Shown: positions 46,229 to 59,393 of the stretch, one piece after another | Numbering within the stretch: position 1 is the stretch's first letter | Layout: every line of letters begins with the position of its first letter | From: Patiria pectinifera | Taxonomy: Eukaryota > Echinodermata > Asteroidea > Valvatida > Asterinidae | Assembly (NCBI GenBank): GCA_029964075.1 | Contig: CM057149.1 | Location: forward strand, 21,714,197-21,778,196 | Direction of reading: 5' to 3' | Length of the DNA stretch: 64,000 bases | Made by a program: the position numbers and the translations under genes | The notes under the pieces: model-generated | Database searches by the model: none | Told to the model about the DNA's origin: nothing | What the model saw: the letters and a program-made list of their open reading frames with translations, nothing else

Positions 46229-47088
46229 TACGAAAGCCCATTAGTACGAAAGCCCATTAGCGCCACTGCAAGTATATATGTTGCGGATTATTAATTCGTT
46301 ATTACGGATTATTAATTCGTTATTACGGATTACTAATTCGTTATTACGGATTATTAATTCGTTATTACGGATTATTTAATTCGTTATTACGGATTACTAA
46401 TTCGTTATAACGGATTATTTAATTCGTTATTACGGATTATTAATTTGTTATTACGGATTACTAATTCGTTATTACGGATTATTTAATTCGTTATTACGGA
46501 TTATTAATTCGTTATTACGGATTATTAATTCGTTATTACGGATTATTAATTCGTTATTACGGATTATTTAATTCGTTATTACGGATTACTAATTCGTTAT
46601 AACGGATTATTTAATTCGTTATTACGGATTATTAATTCGTTATTACGGATTATTAATTCGTTATTACGAATTATTAATTCGTTATTACGGATTATTTAAT
46701 TCGTTATTACGGATTATTAATTCGTTATTTCGGATTACTCATACGTTCTGAGTCATTACTCGGCAAGTATGGCACAGGAGTGAAAAAAACGTTGTATGCA
46801 AAGCGCCGCCTAGCGGCGCTATATACACAGGCCCCTGGTCACGTGCTCTCCACGTGTGAGAACATCAGACCTAATTCGTAATAACGAATTAATAATCCGT
46901 AATAACGAATTAGTAATCCGTAATAACGAATTAAATAATCCGTTATAACGAATTAGTAATCCGTAATAACGAATTAAATAATCCGTAATAACGAATTAAA
47001 TAATCCGTAATAACGAATTAATAATCCGTAATAACGAATTAAATAATCCGCAACATATATACTTGCAGTGGCGCTAATGGGCTTTCGT
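46229..47088. mobile_element. Foldback element made of about 21-bp direct repeats
   Basis: Ends ACGAAAGCCCATTAGCGCC and GGCGCTAATGGGCTTTCGT; ACTATTT flanks both sides (46222-46228, 47089-47095). The left arm is an array of about 22 units of TTATTAATTCGTTATTACGG with TTA/ACT/TTTA variants (46277-46740). The right arm has about nine reversed units (46873-47050). The 130-bp centre carries a GCGCCGC hairpin. No reading frame. Confidence 0.85.
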
Positions 47089-47095
47089 ACTATTT

Positions 47096-48490
47096 AATTT
47101 AAAGGGCAAGGTGTTTATAAAGAGGGCGCTATTTCAAGCGACCGGAATGAAAATCACTGCTCTCAGGCTGCGCTGGTACTCACACGTCGTCGCTTGCGAA
47201 TGATATGAATAATGACGTGAAGTACCAGTTCAATGTATTTCACATACTCACTGACAACAGCGAGAAGACGTAGACGACGATTGGGGTGGATGGTTGTCAA
47301 CATTTTCGACGGGGATTTTTAATGATTTTCCAGCGATTCTGAAATGCCGGTGTAAATTGGTAAGTCATCATTAATGATGGAATCTTTTAAAAGTAATCTG
47401 GCGATGTTATTTCGTCTGACAGTACGATTTTTTCGAGCTAGCACTCCGCATGCAAGCAGTAAGTAAGTCCACCGCCACTGCTTGCAGATTGGGCAGTTTC
47501 CATTCACACTACATGTAGTCGCAGAGAACCATAGTGTTCATAACATCGCCGCTTTTGTTGGCAGAACCAGTTTACAAAACCTTAGTCATGTTAGTTTCTT
47601 TTGTCATTTGTACCTGTCTTACTCATACCCTCCACCGTAATATGAAGTGCAAACAAAGCTTACAAATCATGTGCCCCTCCCCTTCCAAAATAGTGCAGTA
47701 TATGACATTGCCATAAATTTGGGAGTAGGCCCTGGCCCCCTGGGCCCTTCTGCTCTTACTAAAATCTCAATTTTCTTTTAAAAAAAATCAAAAATAAAAA
47801 CATTAGGACTTAGCGTATGTAATTAGGTTTCTAGTCTACCTTTTCAATGACTGCCCACTGTTTATTATGTCAATCATTGTTCATTTATCATCTCAATCAC
47901 TCTGGTCTGCAGAAATAATGCAGTAGACAGTAGGAGTCAGCCTTTGTGAAATTGCCCCCCCCCCAAAAAAGTTTTAAAGCGTTTTAAGGATTGAATTAAA
48001 CGGTCATAAAATATTTGCTAAATGTTAACAAACTTAAACGCAAAGTTATATCCTATGTTAAAGTGAGGGTGCCAAAACATAAGAAAAGAGAGTGGAAACG
48101 TGCAAAAAAGAAAAACCTCCCATAACTTTTGAACTGTGACACTGTGTGACCTCAAACTTTGGCTGATGGAATATTGAGGACCTATATTTAGTTGAAAGAT
48201 TGTTGTTGAATTGTTTTCCCCAATGCTTTCTGCTGAGCCTCCATGTATCTTATCCTAACGAATAATGCAAATGAACAGTCCTGATATTCCAATACATTCA
48301 TCAGACACGTGAGTTCGCAGATAGCTAGTTTGTTGACAAATTGGCAGTTTATCTGTGGCAATTACATTGTACTCTACAGGCCTATACATACACATTGCAC
48401 AAAATAAATAAAAATCTCCTGGAAACCAATTCAACATAACAACAGATACCCTAACCGTCTAATAGTTCCCCGGGACAAAGTCCTCCAAAA
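47096..48490. other. No confirmed gene; CpG-containing stretch at 47100-47350
   Basis: 47100-47350 is less AT-rich than its surroundings and has an ATG on the minus strand followed by a good donor (see rejected items). The rest is AT-rich and unassigned. Confidence 0.35.
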
Positions 48491-48494
48491 TCTT

Positions 48495-48800
48495 GCCCTT
48501 TATTTTCTAATGAAGGATACTCAGCGCCTCAATCCTTCAAAATCCTCGACACTCCTGCCTCTCATAATGCATTCATCCTCCATCCTACAAGATCCTCCTC
48601 TTATTCAAACACCATTCATCCTCAATCCTCCAACATCCCCTGTGCTTCAATCACCATTCATCCTCAATCCTCCATAATCCTCCTCTTCTTCTAGAACACC
48701 ATTCATCGTCAATCCTCCAAAATCCCCTGTGCTTCAATCACCATTCATCCTCAATCCTCCAAAGTCTTCCAGAACCGCCAGGAGGATTTTGGAGGATTGA
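48495..48800. repeat. Degenerate tandem repeat CCATTCATCCTCAATCCTCC
   Basis: CACCATTCATCCTCAATCCTCC-like units alternate with AAAATCCCCTGTGCTTCAAT or AATCCTCCTCTTCTTC. It ends with the reverse phrase GGAGGATTTTGGAGGATTGA at 48780-48799. It shares the GGATTTTG-GGATTGAG phrase with 52400-52760 and 61570-61850. Confidence 0.65.
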
Positions 48801-49264
48801 GGTGGGTTAGGGTTAATCCTTGTTCAACATTAGTTCTCCATAAACACTTAACAGTATTGTCAAAAGTTTATTACAATGTGAATGTATATGGATATTTACT
48901 ACAGGGATGAGCAGCCACACGCTCCAAAGGAATGCTCTGATAAGCAAATGAGCACCCCCTACATGTACATGTATGTGTATCTATCACTCCATTGGGAATC
49001 TTTACTGATTGAGGTTTGTGTTCTCCAATGGACTCCATGTCATGCATGTACAGGATATTGGCACATCTGGCTGACTGGCAACAATAAATAAAGAAATAAA
49101 AATTGAATAATAAAACTCATGCAGACCTGTTTTGTAGCTGCATAAAATGTAATACTGCACTGAAAGTACAGATGGATACCTGATTGTCCGCAGAACGGGT
49201 GTAGTGTGTCTGGACATAACGTGTAGGCAATTTCTGGACTATTGTGTGGAAAGTTTGTACACGT

Positions 49265-49564
49265 GGGTCATTCCATAAATGTGGGGTCCAAAAATGTGAT
49301 TTTTTTGGGTGTCCCAGTTACACCTAACCTGTGTAAATTGCCATGCAAGTATCATTAAAATTAACTTCAAACAAGTTTTATAAATTTCTTTGGCAGGTAC
49401 AGTACTTTGCTTTACGTACATGTAGTACGTACAAATTAACAATGTAACCACTCTTGGAGATGGATGGCATTTAAGAATGTGTTCAGAATTTACAAAATTT
49501 ATATCAGATTTACATTTAACAGGGACATGAAAATATATTGGAATACAAATTTATGGAATGACCC
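49265..49564. mobile_element. TIR element with GGGTCATTCCATAAA ends
   Basis: GGGTCATTCCATAAA at 49265 and TTTATGGAATGACCC ending at 49564. About 300 bp, no coding frame, no certain flanking duplication. Confidence 0.6.
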
Positions 49565-50354
49565 ATGTACATGAACATGAACATGTGTATACATGTACGG
49601 TACCTGGTAGACTACGCTTTTGACCATGCAGCACACACACCCAACCTCAACATAAACCATGTTCATGTGGATAGTTTCCATTGGCATTAAGAATACGACA
49701 TTCACATTGATTTTCAATGAATAAGCAGTTCATGTGCCTGTCCCGTCTGCGGTTTTGTGTGTGTGTGCGACCTTCACCAATGCATGTGTGTGTGATGCTT
49801 GTATTGCATTGACATACCGGCATGTGTACGTCTAATTGCATTCACATTACCTAATTTGCATAATTGCATTCGCATCGGGACCACGGTAGACACTACCCAT
49901 TAAATATGTCACTCTTAGAAAACACTGCAGACTGTGATTCATTCGTGGCGTTTCATCTCGTCAATATCAAAAATCTTAATGCTGTCAATAATTAATTAAT
50001 CCCCATTAGGCTGTGCTGTAAATTATGTAGCCTGGCATGGAGCTACCTGAATAAATAACACACATTAAATTGTGTTGATTATTATCATACCGGTACATTA
50101 ACTAAGAGTGTGCAGTATGGACACATAATTTACATGTATGATTCAGTATTTTTCAGTTGTACCGTAATTTATGTTTTTTTTTTAAGCCTACTAAAGCAAA
50201 ATATACACATGTGCCCGAATAAAAAAAGCTTGTTGGCCTTTTCCCACTTTTGTCTTGCCTAATCATGTTGTAATCAATAAGGGTCTGCCCTAAGCAGAAC
50301 CAGCTCCCATACAAGTTACAGATGTGCATACATGTAAATGTACATGTAGGCATG

Positions 50355-50700
50355 GCAGTGTACATGGGTCGGCTGTAGATTTTGGATTTTCTACCCAAGT
50401 AGAGCCCCTCAACTTTGACCCCGGCCAGGGTAACTTGGATTAACCCTTAGCGCCTGACTCATGTGCAGAAATCATGTTGGATTACTAGTGCTACCCCGCT
50501 ACCCCTCCCCTACTGCTACATGAAGTGTGACTGGGGTTCCCAGATCCAACATGGAGATTTTGGACAATGAGAAAAAGCCCAGGTACACTGTACAGTGTAC
50601 AATGTACATGGGTTGGCTGTAGATTTGGGATGTTTTACCCAAGTAGAGCCCCTAAAGTATGACCCTGGCCAGGGTTGGATTCACCCTTCATGTCTAGAAA
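50355..50700 (+). repeat. Two direct copies of a TAGAGCCCC-containing repeat
   Basis: GGCTGTAGATTTTGGAT, TACCCAAGTAGAGCCCCT, GACCCCGGCCAGGG and AGAAATCATGTTGG recur about 245 bp later in slightly changed form. A third, more diverged version lies at 53720-53850 (AGCTTTAGATTTCAGATTTC, GGTAGAGCCTCTCAG, CCCGACCAGGGTTGGAT). Confidence 0.6.
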
Positions 50701-52399
50701 TCATGTAATTTTTTTTCCAAGATGGCGGGATGCAATTCTAATTAAAATTGCCATCACATTTCAAGACTAAGTTTTTTAACCTCAAAATGGCTACTCATTC
50801 ATGTTGCAAACAAATATTAAGATCTATAGAAGATATTTCTGGAAAAAAATTCATAATGGCAGGAAAAAGGATACAGGCGAGGATGAGAAACTGGTACATG
50901 TATGTTGTTTTTATTTGGCCGTAATTTGCATTCTAAAAGTTTTTTCAAAAAGTACATGTATGCTGCAAAGACATGATCAGTGCCATTTCCCACAACATCA
51001 CACACATGCTTCAAAGTCCATACCAAGAGCTCTAGACATTTCTGCTTGTTCTGTTTGTTTATTTGCCACGTGAACTTTAAGGAAGAAAGCCCTGAAATAA
51101 ACCTCGGAAGGCACTCCAGAGCATTCCATCTAAAATGAATCGGGCACTGAAAATAAACAGTTACATCGTACATTGCTATCTGGGCCCCAACGGGCAGCTG
51201 TTCACGACTGCTATGCGCCATAGCGGGGCATACGTACAAATGTAATCAACCCGGTATGCGACTATGCGTGCTACATGTACTCACCAGTGGCATGATCTGC
51301 TGCAAATATTCCATCTTCTTAGAAGGGTAAATTTAAAATAGATTCCCGTTTGAGATATACACACTGTGTATCTAGGCCATAGCAGCTTCAGGATAAACAT
51401 TTTCAATAGATTGTTATTTATTGCATACAATAAGGGCGCTGTATTTGGTGCACGTTTATTTGCAATAAGATTTTATGCAAAATTTTAACTTCCAATTGAA
51501 AGAGATTTTGGAAAGCGGGATTGGAAATAGAAACATAAATATATATTGGAAGTTTAAAAAAAAATGAACATATTGGAACCTTTAAAAAAAATGTTTATTT
51601 AAAAAATCGGTTTTTTTTTTATAAGTTGGGTTAGAAAACAGAAACAAAATGGAACTGGTACATATTGAAACATTTAAAAAAAGAAATGTAATTAAAAAAT
51701 AGGTTTTTAATTTTTTTTTATTCCTAGTTGTTTCCTCTGTTAAACAGTTGAACCACATACATAATTTTTATAATTATTTGAGTTCTTTCTCTTTTTTCAG
51801 TTCAAAAACTGTCTGACAAATGTTCGCGTCTGCTTTGTTTACCCTACCTTGGTCTTCATTATATTGTGCTGACTGACAGAAGAATTCGGGCAGTGCCGCC
51901 TCGTTGCGCTGCATGAAACGTTGACTCACAGACTCGTACAGTTTGTGGTTGCACAGTGGAATCCCACATCACCTGACTGATGCCATGATGTCATTTGTGA
52001 CTCACCGAAACTCCCAGGTTTCGAAAAATCACCAGTCCTTAAAGTTGTCCGATAAGCCTACGTGTACATACAGCACTTCCAGAAAAGAAGTCAAGGTTTT
52101 TTGATGATTCAAGTTGTGTGTTCCAGTGTGGTCTAGATTTTTTAGAATTTCCTAAAATGAAAAAAAAAAACCACCACAATTTTAAATTGGAAAATGTTCA
52201 ATTCCTCAGCTCTTCATAAACTAAGACATTTACAAACATGTACAGTATACAGTACCCAGTTGGCCAAGGGCACATAGTCAAACTTAATTTTTCCAATGTA
52301 AAATACAGAAGAACCGTTCAAAAAAGGGGAAAAATATGGAAATGGTTTAAATTTTGCAAGATTTTTCCAGCCAGTATTTTAACCCTTACCTTCCCAAAT
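50701..52399. other. No confirmed gene
   Basis: AT-rich with A/T homopolymers (51540-51720). A GC-richer patch at 51820-52000 has exon-like short frames on both strands but no consistent acceptor-donor pair (see rejected items). Confidence 0.4.
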
Positions 52400-52760
52400 G
52401 CTGAAAAATGTTCTTTGCAAAATGGAGGATTTTGCAGTTTTGAGGCTATACGGCTGATTTTGTCAAAGTCTTGGGCCGGGCCTTGTGTTGCCGTGCATAA
52501 ATTTAGGCCTAGATTATACTTGAAAGCCTCTACACTGCTCCAGGATGTCACTGGCTCTGCCTCAACATATTGACAGTGATTGTTGGAGAATTTTGTAGGA
52601 TTGAGTCTGCGGTCATTCCCCCTCCCCCAGGACCACATTCAAGAAATAATTGAGGATTTTGCAAGATGGAGGCTGTACATATTTTTACATGCAGGCAGTT
52701 GAAGGATTTTGCAGGATTGAGGTTGCATCCCGGCAAAAATGTCTAGGCAGTTAGGGTTAA
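52400..52760 (+). repeat. Dispersed repeat with AGGATTTTGCAGGATTGAG units
   Basis: Four variants of GGATTTTGCAGGATTGAGG are spaced through the block, with CTCCAGGATGTCACTGGCTC and GCCTCAACATATTGACAGTG between. The block recurs reversed at 61570-61850 (CAGAGCCAGTGACATCCTGG, CACTGCCTCAATCCTACAAA). Confidence 0.7.
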
Positions 52761-53472
52761 TCAATGCATAACTGCCCCAGTTGTCCAAACTTTAACATGC
52801 CTATGTAATTTGGGCGCTGGATATAAATGTAAGCGAATTTTGTACTTGCTACGGCCAAGAATTTATAACGATAAAGGAGCCACCAAAAATAGTCTACAAT
52901 GTACATGTATAGTCTTAAACCACTTAAATAGCATTACATTGTAGGCCTATACCTTACACAAAGTAAATGAAAAGATTATCATGAAAGAGGCAAACGCATT
53001 CGTAAAATCAATTTATTGCATTCTTCACCCTCCCCCATTTTGTCAAAGGTTTTCCTTTTTTTAAAGTTTTCAAATTGGCTCTCAAATTTTCAAGATCACG
53101 AACTTTGTTTAAAGCCAAGGCAAAACTGCTGTACATATCACAGCCTGGGCCTCAGAGGGAACAAAAATTCCAGTGAGATGATGGTCCCTAATGCTTACGT
53201 TATTAGATTAGCATGTGACCTTATCCTGTCCTTAGCATGCCTGAATTATTCCTCCTAGCATGCCTAGCTGAGCGTCTTATCCTTGACCCTTACATCTGTG
53301 CTCTCTCTCAAGCCAATTGGGGGGGAGGGGGGGATTATTAAAGGCATCTTTTCCTCTTTGGATATCATCTGTGTCTTAGATTAAAAGGGTCTTCATGGTC
53401 AGCAAATGTACCCTAGGATGGTAACAGTGGCGTGCCTGTTTTCTTTTTTTTTCTATAATTGGGAGGGGATCA

Positions 53473-53590
53473 AAAGTTAAAGGCATCAAATCATTTGCTT
53501 TTCGTGAATTTTGTTTGATTAAAATAATAACCCCTCTCAAAATCCAATGAAGAATGTCCAAAACGCAGCCTGTTAAAGTTCAAACCTTCA
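53473..53590 (+). repeat. Partial copy of the TTAA MITE family
   Basis: GTTAAAGGCATCAAATCATTTGCTTTTCGTG and CTCAAAATCCAATGAAGAAT follow the left part of 32867-33258; the right end is not preserved. Confidence 0.5.
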
Positions 53591-54216
53591 GGGTTTGAAT
53601 TTCAATTTTGAAATCAACACGGGATCACTTTAAGTGGAAATGGGTCGATCCCATCAAACACGGGTAGGCATGGCGTAGGCCCTACCGTTCACACTTACAT
53701 GTACCGGTACATTGGGTTGCACACTGGTCAGCTTTAGATTTCAGATTTCCTACCAAGGTAGAGCCTCTCAGCCCTGGTCCCGACCAGGGTTGGATTTTAC
53801 CTGTGTGGAGTGCCGGACCCTTGTAGAAGCTGTGTTGGATTCTTGCTAGTGTGAAAATTCTAGTTGGTCTCTGTGTTGGACCAGGGTCCAACAGGGATAT
53901 TTCAGATAGTGTGAAAGGGCCTATAGAGTCTTTGCTGGGACAAGTCATCCAAAATCTTAAATAGGCACACGTGCAGTGATGGTAAAGGCTTAAATGCACA
54001 CCTGAAATAATACAGGGACAGTTTTAATGTTTCAACCAAGTTTTCAATGGAAGATCTGCCGTATCAGCGTTCCAAAACAACTCTGGAATTTGAAATCATG
54101 GAAAACTTTGAAAGTGAGCTGCCATTTATCCAGTCAGGGAATTTGACAGTGACGCAGAAGGGAAAGGTTTTTGCCAGTTTGGCCTATGTTTTGGCCTATG
54201 CATCTTGTGCCATGTG

Positions 54217-55153
54217 CAGTGCGTGAAATTACAGTCGGACATCGGACATTTTCCGACCACTTTCATGGTTTGTCCGACCAAATGCAGATGTGCTCGGACA
54301 AAATGTCCGAGCGATTTATGTATTCTTTGTGGAGTTGTCTTTTTCAGAAGTATGAAATAAACGCTTGCACTCAAAAGTATTTTGTTGTTTATTTCCGATG
54401 ATCCGGTCTGTAATACTTACCGTACGCTGAGCGGCTGCTAACTACATGTACGTGTTGTCTTATATTCACGCAATAGATGCAACGCGTTTACACCCCAATC
54501 ATTACACAGTCTAGTACAGCGCGGCGTGCACAGCGATAGATTGGCATTCGTACGTACGTGCCGTTTGCCAAAAAATAGACGTGAAATCAAGTCGATAAAT
54601 TGTGTTTCGATCAGCAGTCTTCGTGTTTCTTCTACAAATCAGTTATCTTTTTGTACTTTTCAAGTCATTTTATGGAAATGAGCAGTGGCCGTTTGTGGAA
54701 TTTCCAGTTAATTTCTATTGGGCAAAAGTGTTAAATTGGACCTGATTCAACCTCTATTCCTTGCTATAATGATTCGATCGAGCCTCTTTGGACATTCAGA
54801 ACTGCAATTTCACCCAGTTTAAGTTATGTGTTCTGCAGACTTGAATCGAGTCTGTATAGTGACGAGTCTAATTGACGCGCATACATGTAATGAGAATTTA
54901 GCAAGATCAAAGTACGTTGTGTTGCGCGGTATGCTTTAAGTGCGTGATTGTTACTAAATTCTCACAACGTGGCTTACTACAGAAACGAGCGCGTGAATGC
55001 CCGGCGCTTGTCATTGCAACTACATAGTGTGTATTATGGATACGCTAAATTTGGAACGCTAAATGGCAGATCAAAACTTGACAATGGCAGAACACTTTTG
55101 ATTGTGCTCGGACATTTTGTCTGACCACTTTTTTTGTCTAATTTCACGCACTG
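54217..55153. mobile_element. TIR element with CAGTGCGTGAAATT ends
   Basis: CAGTGCGTGAAATTAC at the left and TAATTTCACGCACTG at the right, each followed inward by CGGACA-type repeats (TCGGACAAAATGTCCGA at 54294-54310; GTGCTCGGACATTTTGTC at 55106). 937 bp, AT-rich centre, no transposase. Confidence 0.65.
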
Positions 55154-56499
55154 CATCATGTGTCACATGTCCAAGCTGTGTCCATTGACCGACTGGCATT
55201 GGTGGCTTTTTAGTGTTTAAATGCAATGTGAAGACATTACAAACCGCTCCAGACAATAATGTAAGTTGTAGTTGCTTTGCTACAACCACCTCTTAACGTC
55301 CCAGCAATCTCATTCAAGTGGAAATATCCTCGTGGAATTTTGGAAATTTATCAGGGAAATCTCAGGGAATTTTGTTTTCATAAAAGTACTGGCAACTCTG
55401 CAATGATGTACGTTATAATTTAATGATGGAATGTTGTCTGTGAATGATAATGAGTACAGACGTTTTCCACTCATCCCAGCGTACAGAGCTGTGTGGGATT
55501 GTTACGGTCAGCACAGACACCTGGACATCTAAGGAGGATAATTGAGACAGGAAGTTATCGTCTCCATTGCAGGGACAATTCCTTCCAATCAAATTGTCAT
55601 GGAGCCATCTGCATTAACTGACACGCGCTGATGCTAACCCCAGAACCCCGGCCCGTTTATTTTTCTCTTTCTTATTGATCCTAATTGCATTGCGGGCCAT
55701 TTGCAAATCAGTTTAACGCGCCCGCTCCCTGGTAAATGCGCATCCTGTACGTGAACATGTACATGTGCAAATAATGTGTACATGTATACAGAGTGTGAAA
55801 TTTGATACATTATTCCTGTAATACAATCGCTGTTAATGAAAACTAGTTTGTTTTGTTATTGAGTTCCAATTGCTCTTTGCTGCCATCCGACACATAAGTG
55901 CATGAGACAAACAGGAAGGAGGATATTTATTTACTGCATTATGATAACGTTTGATCCTGTGCAATATCAAAAACATTTAACTGGACAATAGGAGTTTCTG
56001 TAACATTTATTGCAAGCAATTTTGTGGCCACTTTCCCAGTATAGAAATACATGTGTACATGTACTTCAAAAAGTACCAAATGTACTTTTGAGGATCCCAT
56101 GATATTTCTGTTATTAATTCCATACATAGGCCTAATATTGCCAGTTTCTTTTTATATTTTGTCAAGTTGCCAGAGAAAATAACTGATAACTCTGAAAAAT
56201 ATTTACATGGGGTGGTGTAAAAACACCCTTTTCAGGTCAGTAGTCCACATCACAATATGCAAAGAATGCCTATACTACAGCCGTTGTGTACCAGGTGTGA
56301 CATTGCATGGCCCAACTTCTTGATTTCTTCAGAGGCAAAATTGGAATGTAGTCTGCCAGCACACCTTCAGTTCCTATTGTTCAGTGTGGGCACATACACG
56401 TACATACTTATGTACATGTATGTATGTACAATGTGGTGAACTAGCAAACAATTCACGGGCACTGCGCGGCATGTTGAAACTGAGATTTGAGGCATCGTA
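55154..56499. other. No gene seen
   Basis: Unassigned AT-rich sequence with ACATGTAC words (55750-55790, 56050, 56400-56430). Confidence 0.45.
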
Positions 56500-56990
56500 C
56501 AGGGTGAGTCAAAAAGAAAGTGACCCGGATTAAAAAAAATTTTACAAAAAAAAATGTTCCCAACAAAACAGAATATAGGATCACTACAATGGACTAAGTG
56601 CGTTGTAAAAAGTATGACTCACTGGTCAGGAAAAAAAATTCATTTCTGTCATTTTTTTGTCCAAAAGAAAATCCCACAGAACAGAATCGCTGCAACAAAA
56701 CTTTGTAAAATGTTGTTTAAAAAAATGACCTGTTGGACAGGAAAAACAGTTTGCAGCCCTTTCTGACACAACCCAATTCGTCTAATAAAAACTAAAATCC
56801 CAACAGAAAAGAACAGAACAGAATTGCTCCAACAGAACTTCACACTTAACAATATGTAACCCAATGTCCCTGTCACAGTAAACTTTGTCCAAAAAAAAAA
56901 AATCCTAACAGAAGCTAATGGCCAGTAAAAAGGTTTGTAGAACTTTGTCCAAAAGAAAATCCCATAGGAATCCAAGGTCTGGGTTTGTAG
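56500..56990 (+). mobile_element. Partial element with CAGGGTGAGTC left end and internal repeats
   Basis: CAGGGTGAGTCAAAAAGAAA follows TA (56498-56499), the same terminus as at 28721. Inside, TTTGTCCAAAAGAAAATCCC occurs twice (56657 and 56945), a related phrase sits near 56884, and AGAACAGAATYGCTSCAACA occurs twice. No right end found. Confidence 0.5.
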
Positions 56991-59066
56991 CCAGAGGGTT
57001 CACTATTAGCAACAATAGTTACCTATGAGTCACACATACACAACCATTGTTGGAAGCCTAACCCCAAATTAGGGTCAAGGACTTTGCTTGGGGTTTGTCT
57101 GAACTTGGGACAGACCTTTTTATTTCCTGTCATGATTTACGTTAGTCTGACCAGCAGTAACCCATTGAAGGAAGAGTGCAACGTGGAATTGTCAATTGCT
57201 GTATTGTTTTAAAAATTATGCACTTTTTGCAACAGAAATATACATTGATCATGTGGACACGTATACACATGTACATGTACCGGTACGTTGTACATGCACA
57301 GGCACATTCCTCCATGATTATTATGCCGACTGTATGTACTGTATACAGTACATGTACTGAACATAATAGTACGTGAAGATAGATCGGGCATAAAGTAAAT
57401 GTAGCAACAATGAAATTGAAAAGGAAATATGTTAAAAGCAACATTCGTGTAGATTGAGTAGTAAATGTATTTCATGGACATGTACATGTGTAAATGTTAA
57501 ACAAAATGAGTCCTTTTTAAAGTGTACCGGTACATATATAAATTTATTTTTTAAAGGCAAAAGGGACATCTCCAAAATTAACAGGAAACATACTGAGAAT
57601 ATCCTTGCTCAAAGTGAAGATGGGAGGGGTACCGAATACCCTGTGAAATTATTGTGCCTGAAATTGTATCATTTGGAAGAAAACAATTGTTTTAGGTGGT
57701 GTTAGAAACTATCTTCATGTACCTGTACATGTGTATGTACATGTACATGTATGGCTGCTTGCAAAGACTTTAACCGTACATGCGTCCAGTTGTGAGACTT
57801 CAAAATTGTGCATACATGTATTCTCTGTTTCTCAAAATACATGAGCTGAAACATCAACATGCCTCAAATGGGAAAGAAAATGAACAATTTAAAGAAAATG
57901 ATCCCATACATACATGTACACGGTACCTTGTAACTTCTTTGGAGCCATTTGACGTGTTTGTATTTTTCAAAGAAGTTGAATAAGGGCCAGATGTTTCCAA
58001 TCAAAACATTTCCAAGAACTTTTATGAGTTGAAAAGTTCAGCATGTCCAACTCCAAGACTACTGGTATTCCTGGCCGGGTGGCCTGGCTACCAGAAGTCA
58101 TGGACACTCATTAGTAGTACAGCCTGCTCTTCTGGTCTTAATAATATTTATGAGCAGGGAAATTATTTGGATGTTTTGTTGAGAGATATAAATTATTTAT
58201 AGTTTTTTTGGGTGGGACAAAGACAAACACTTGCAGTCTACACTGCAATTAATAAGTAAGTCTGTTGTACCGTATTGATCTTTTTAGTCACAGTAAAAGG
58301 TCATGAAAGACTTCGTTATGTGTACTAATGAGCTCTCTGCGATATTTTGGGTTGAACTTGTATGGTTGTACATGTTTCATTCTGTTCGTTAGTTGCTGAG
58401 CTAAACCAAAAGCCTGATTGGGGTTAGGGCTTTGAAAAAAAAAAACACTCTGCAACACACCTACATATAAATAACAATTCTAAATTTATAAAATAACTAC
58501 AATAGAAAATTTAAAACTTAAGGAAAAAAACATTTCTTTTCAGCCTACCAGTACCAGTACATGTACATCATTTGCTCTAGCTGTAATTTTTTTTAATAGA
58601 AATGATCGATTCGGGGGGTTGGTATTAAATAGCAAACATTGTCAAACTGACTTTTTTGACGTTTTGGGTTCGTACCGGTAGATGCTCTAAAAACCAAGAA
58701 AAACAATCATCTTCCTGTAGTCTGGCTCCCTGACTCCATTTAAGATGAAACAGAGCAATATATAGACATTGGGGAATTGTAAGGTAAGGGAACCAGTCTA
58801 GCTGGCTTGTACCCGTTCATAATTTTTTGTGTTTTTTTTCTTTTTTTTCATAATTTTTTGTGTGTAATAGATTGCAAAGAAATGTGGACTAACTAAATAT
58901 GGTCAATTTGGGGCAGTATTTGAAGAAAAAAAAGCTGTAGACCCTGTGTTTTGATATTTGCAAATGTTGTATTTTCCCTTTAACTCAGAAGTTCGTACAA
59001 CATTTGTAAATTTGGCAGTACTACACTCTATACGTGTAGTTATCCTTACAATAGTATACAAATAGT
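56991..59066. other. No gene seen; ACATGTAC clusters
   Basis: Clusters of ACATGTAC and ACCGGTAC at 57265-57355, 57478-57490 and 57720-57755. Open frames are short and without recognisable domains. Confidence 0.45.
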
Positions 59067-59202
59067 GAATGTTAAAGAGTGCAATGGCAAGAATAATTTC
59101 ACGAGGTGACAGATGGAATGTTCCATGAAGCCGAATGAAATGGAACAATCCATCTGTCGTCAAATGAAATTATGCTTCCCATTGCACGAATGTGAAACAT
59201 TC
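59067..59202. repeat. Imperfect palindrome
   Basis: GAATGTTAAAGAGTGCAATGG and GACAGATGGAATGTTCCAT at the left are mirrored by ATGGAACAATCCATCTGTC, CCATTGCACGAATGTGAAAC and ATTC at the right. 136 bp in all; probably a small foldback element. Confidence 0.6.
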
Positions 59203-59214
59203 ATAATTTGTTAA

Positions 59215-59388
59215 TTATACAATGCCTGAATAAATCCTCAGCATCCCATTGGTCAGAGCCACAAATCATGTGACTGTGCAATGGAACTTCTATTTTTGTG
59301 TGGGCAGTGCATTGGGACTAATAACTCAGTGACATGTCATCAATAACCCACCAATCAGATGACGGGGATTTATTCAGACGTTGTATAA
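59215..59388. mobile_element. Short TIR element (TTATACAATGCCTGAATAAA)
   Basis: TTATACAATGCCTGAATAAA at the left, TTTATTCAGACGTTGTATAA at the right, about 174 bp, with CCCATTGGTCAGAGCC / CACCAATCAGATGACGG inside also partly inverted. Confidence 0.55.
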
Positions 59389-59393
59389 CTTGT

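Noticed and set aside
46277..47050. Could be read as a CRISPR-like array
   Set aside because: Units are directly contiguous without spacers, lie in inverted arms with a target duplication, and the genome is eukaryotic.
47252..47304. Possible minus-strand first coding exon (ATG at about 47302, then MLTTIHPNRRLRL, donor GTGAGTATG)
   Set aside because: Good start and donor, but I find no downstream exon on the minus strand and do not recognise the peptide. It would need spliced reads.
51850..51970. Minus-strand exon-like stretch (CNHKLYESVSQRFMQRNEAA) followed by a GTAGGG donor
   Set aside because: An in-frame TGA lies just upstream with no AG acceptor after it, and the plus strand of the same patch looks equally exon-like; no recognised family.
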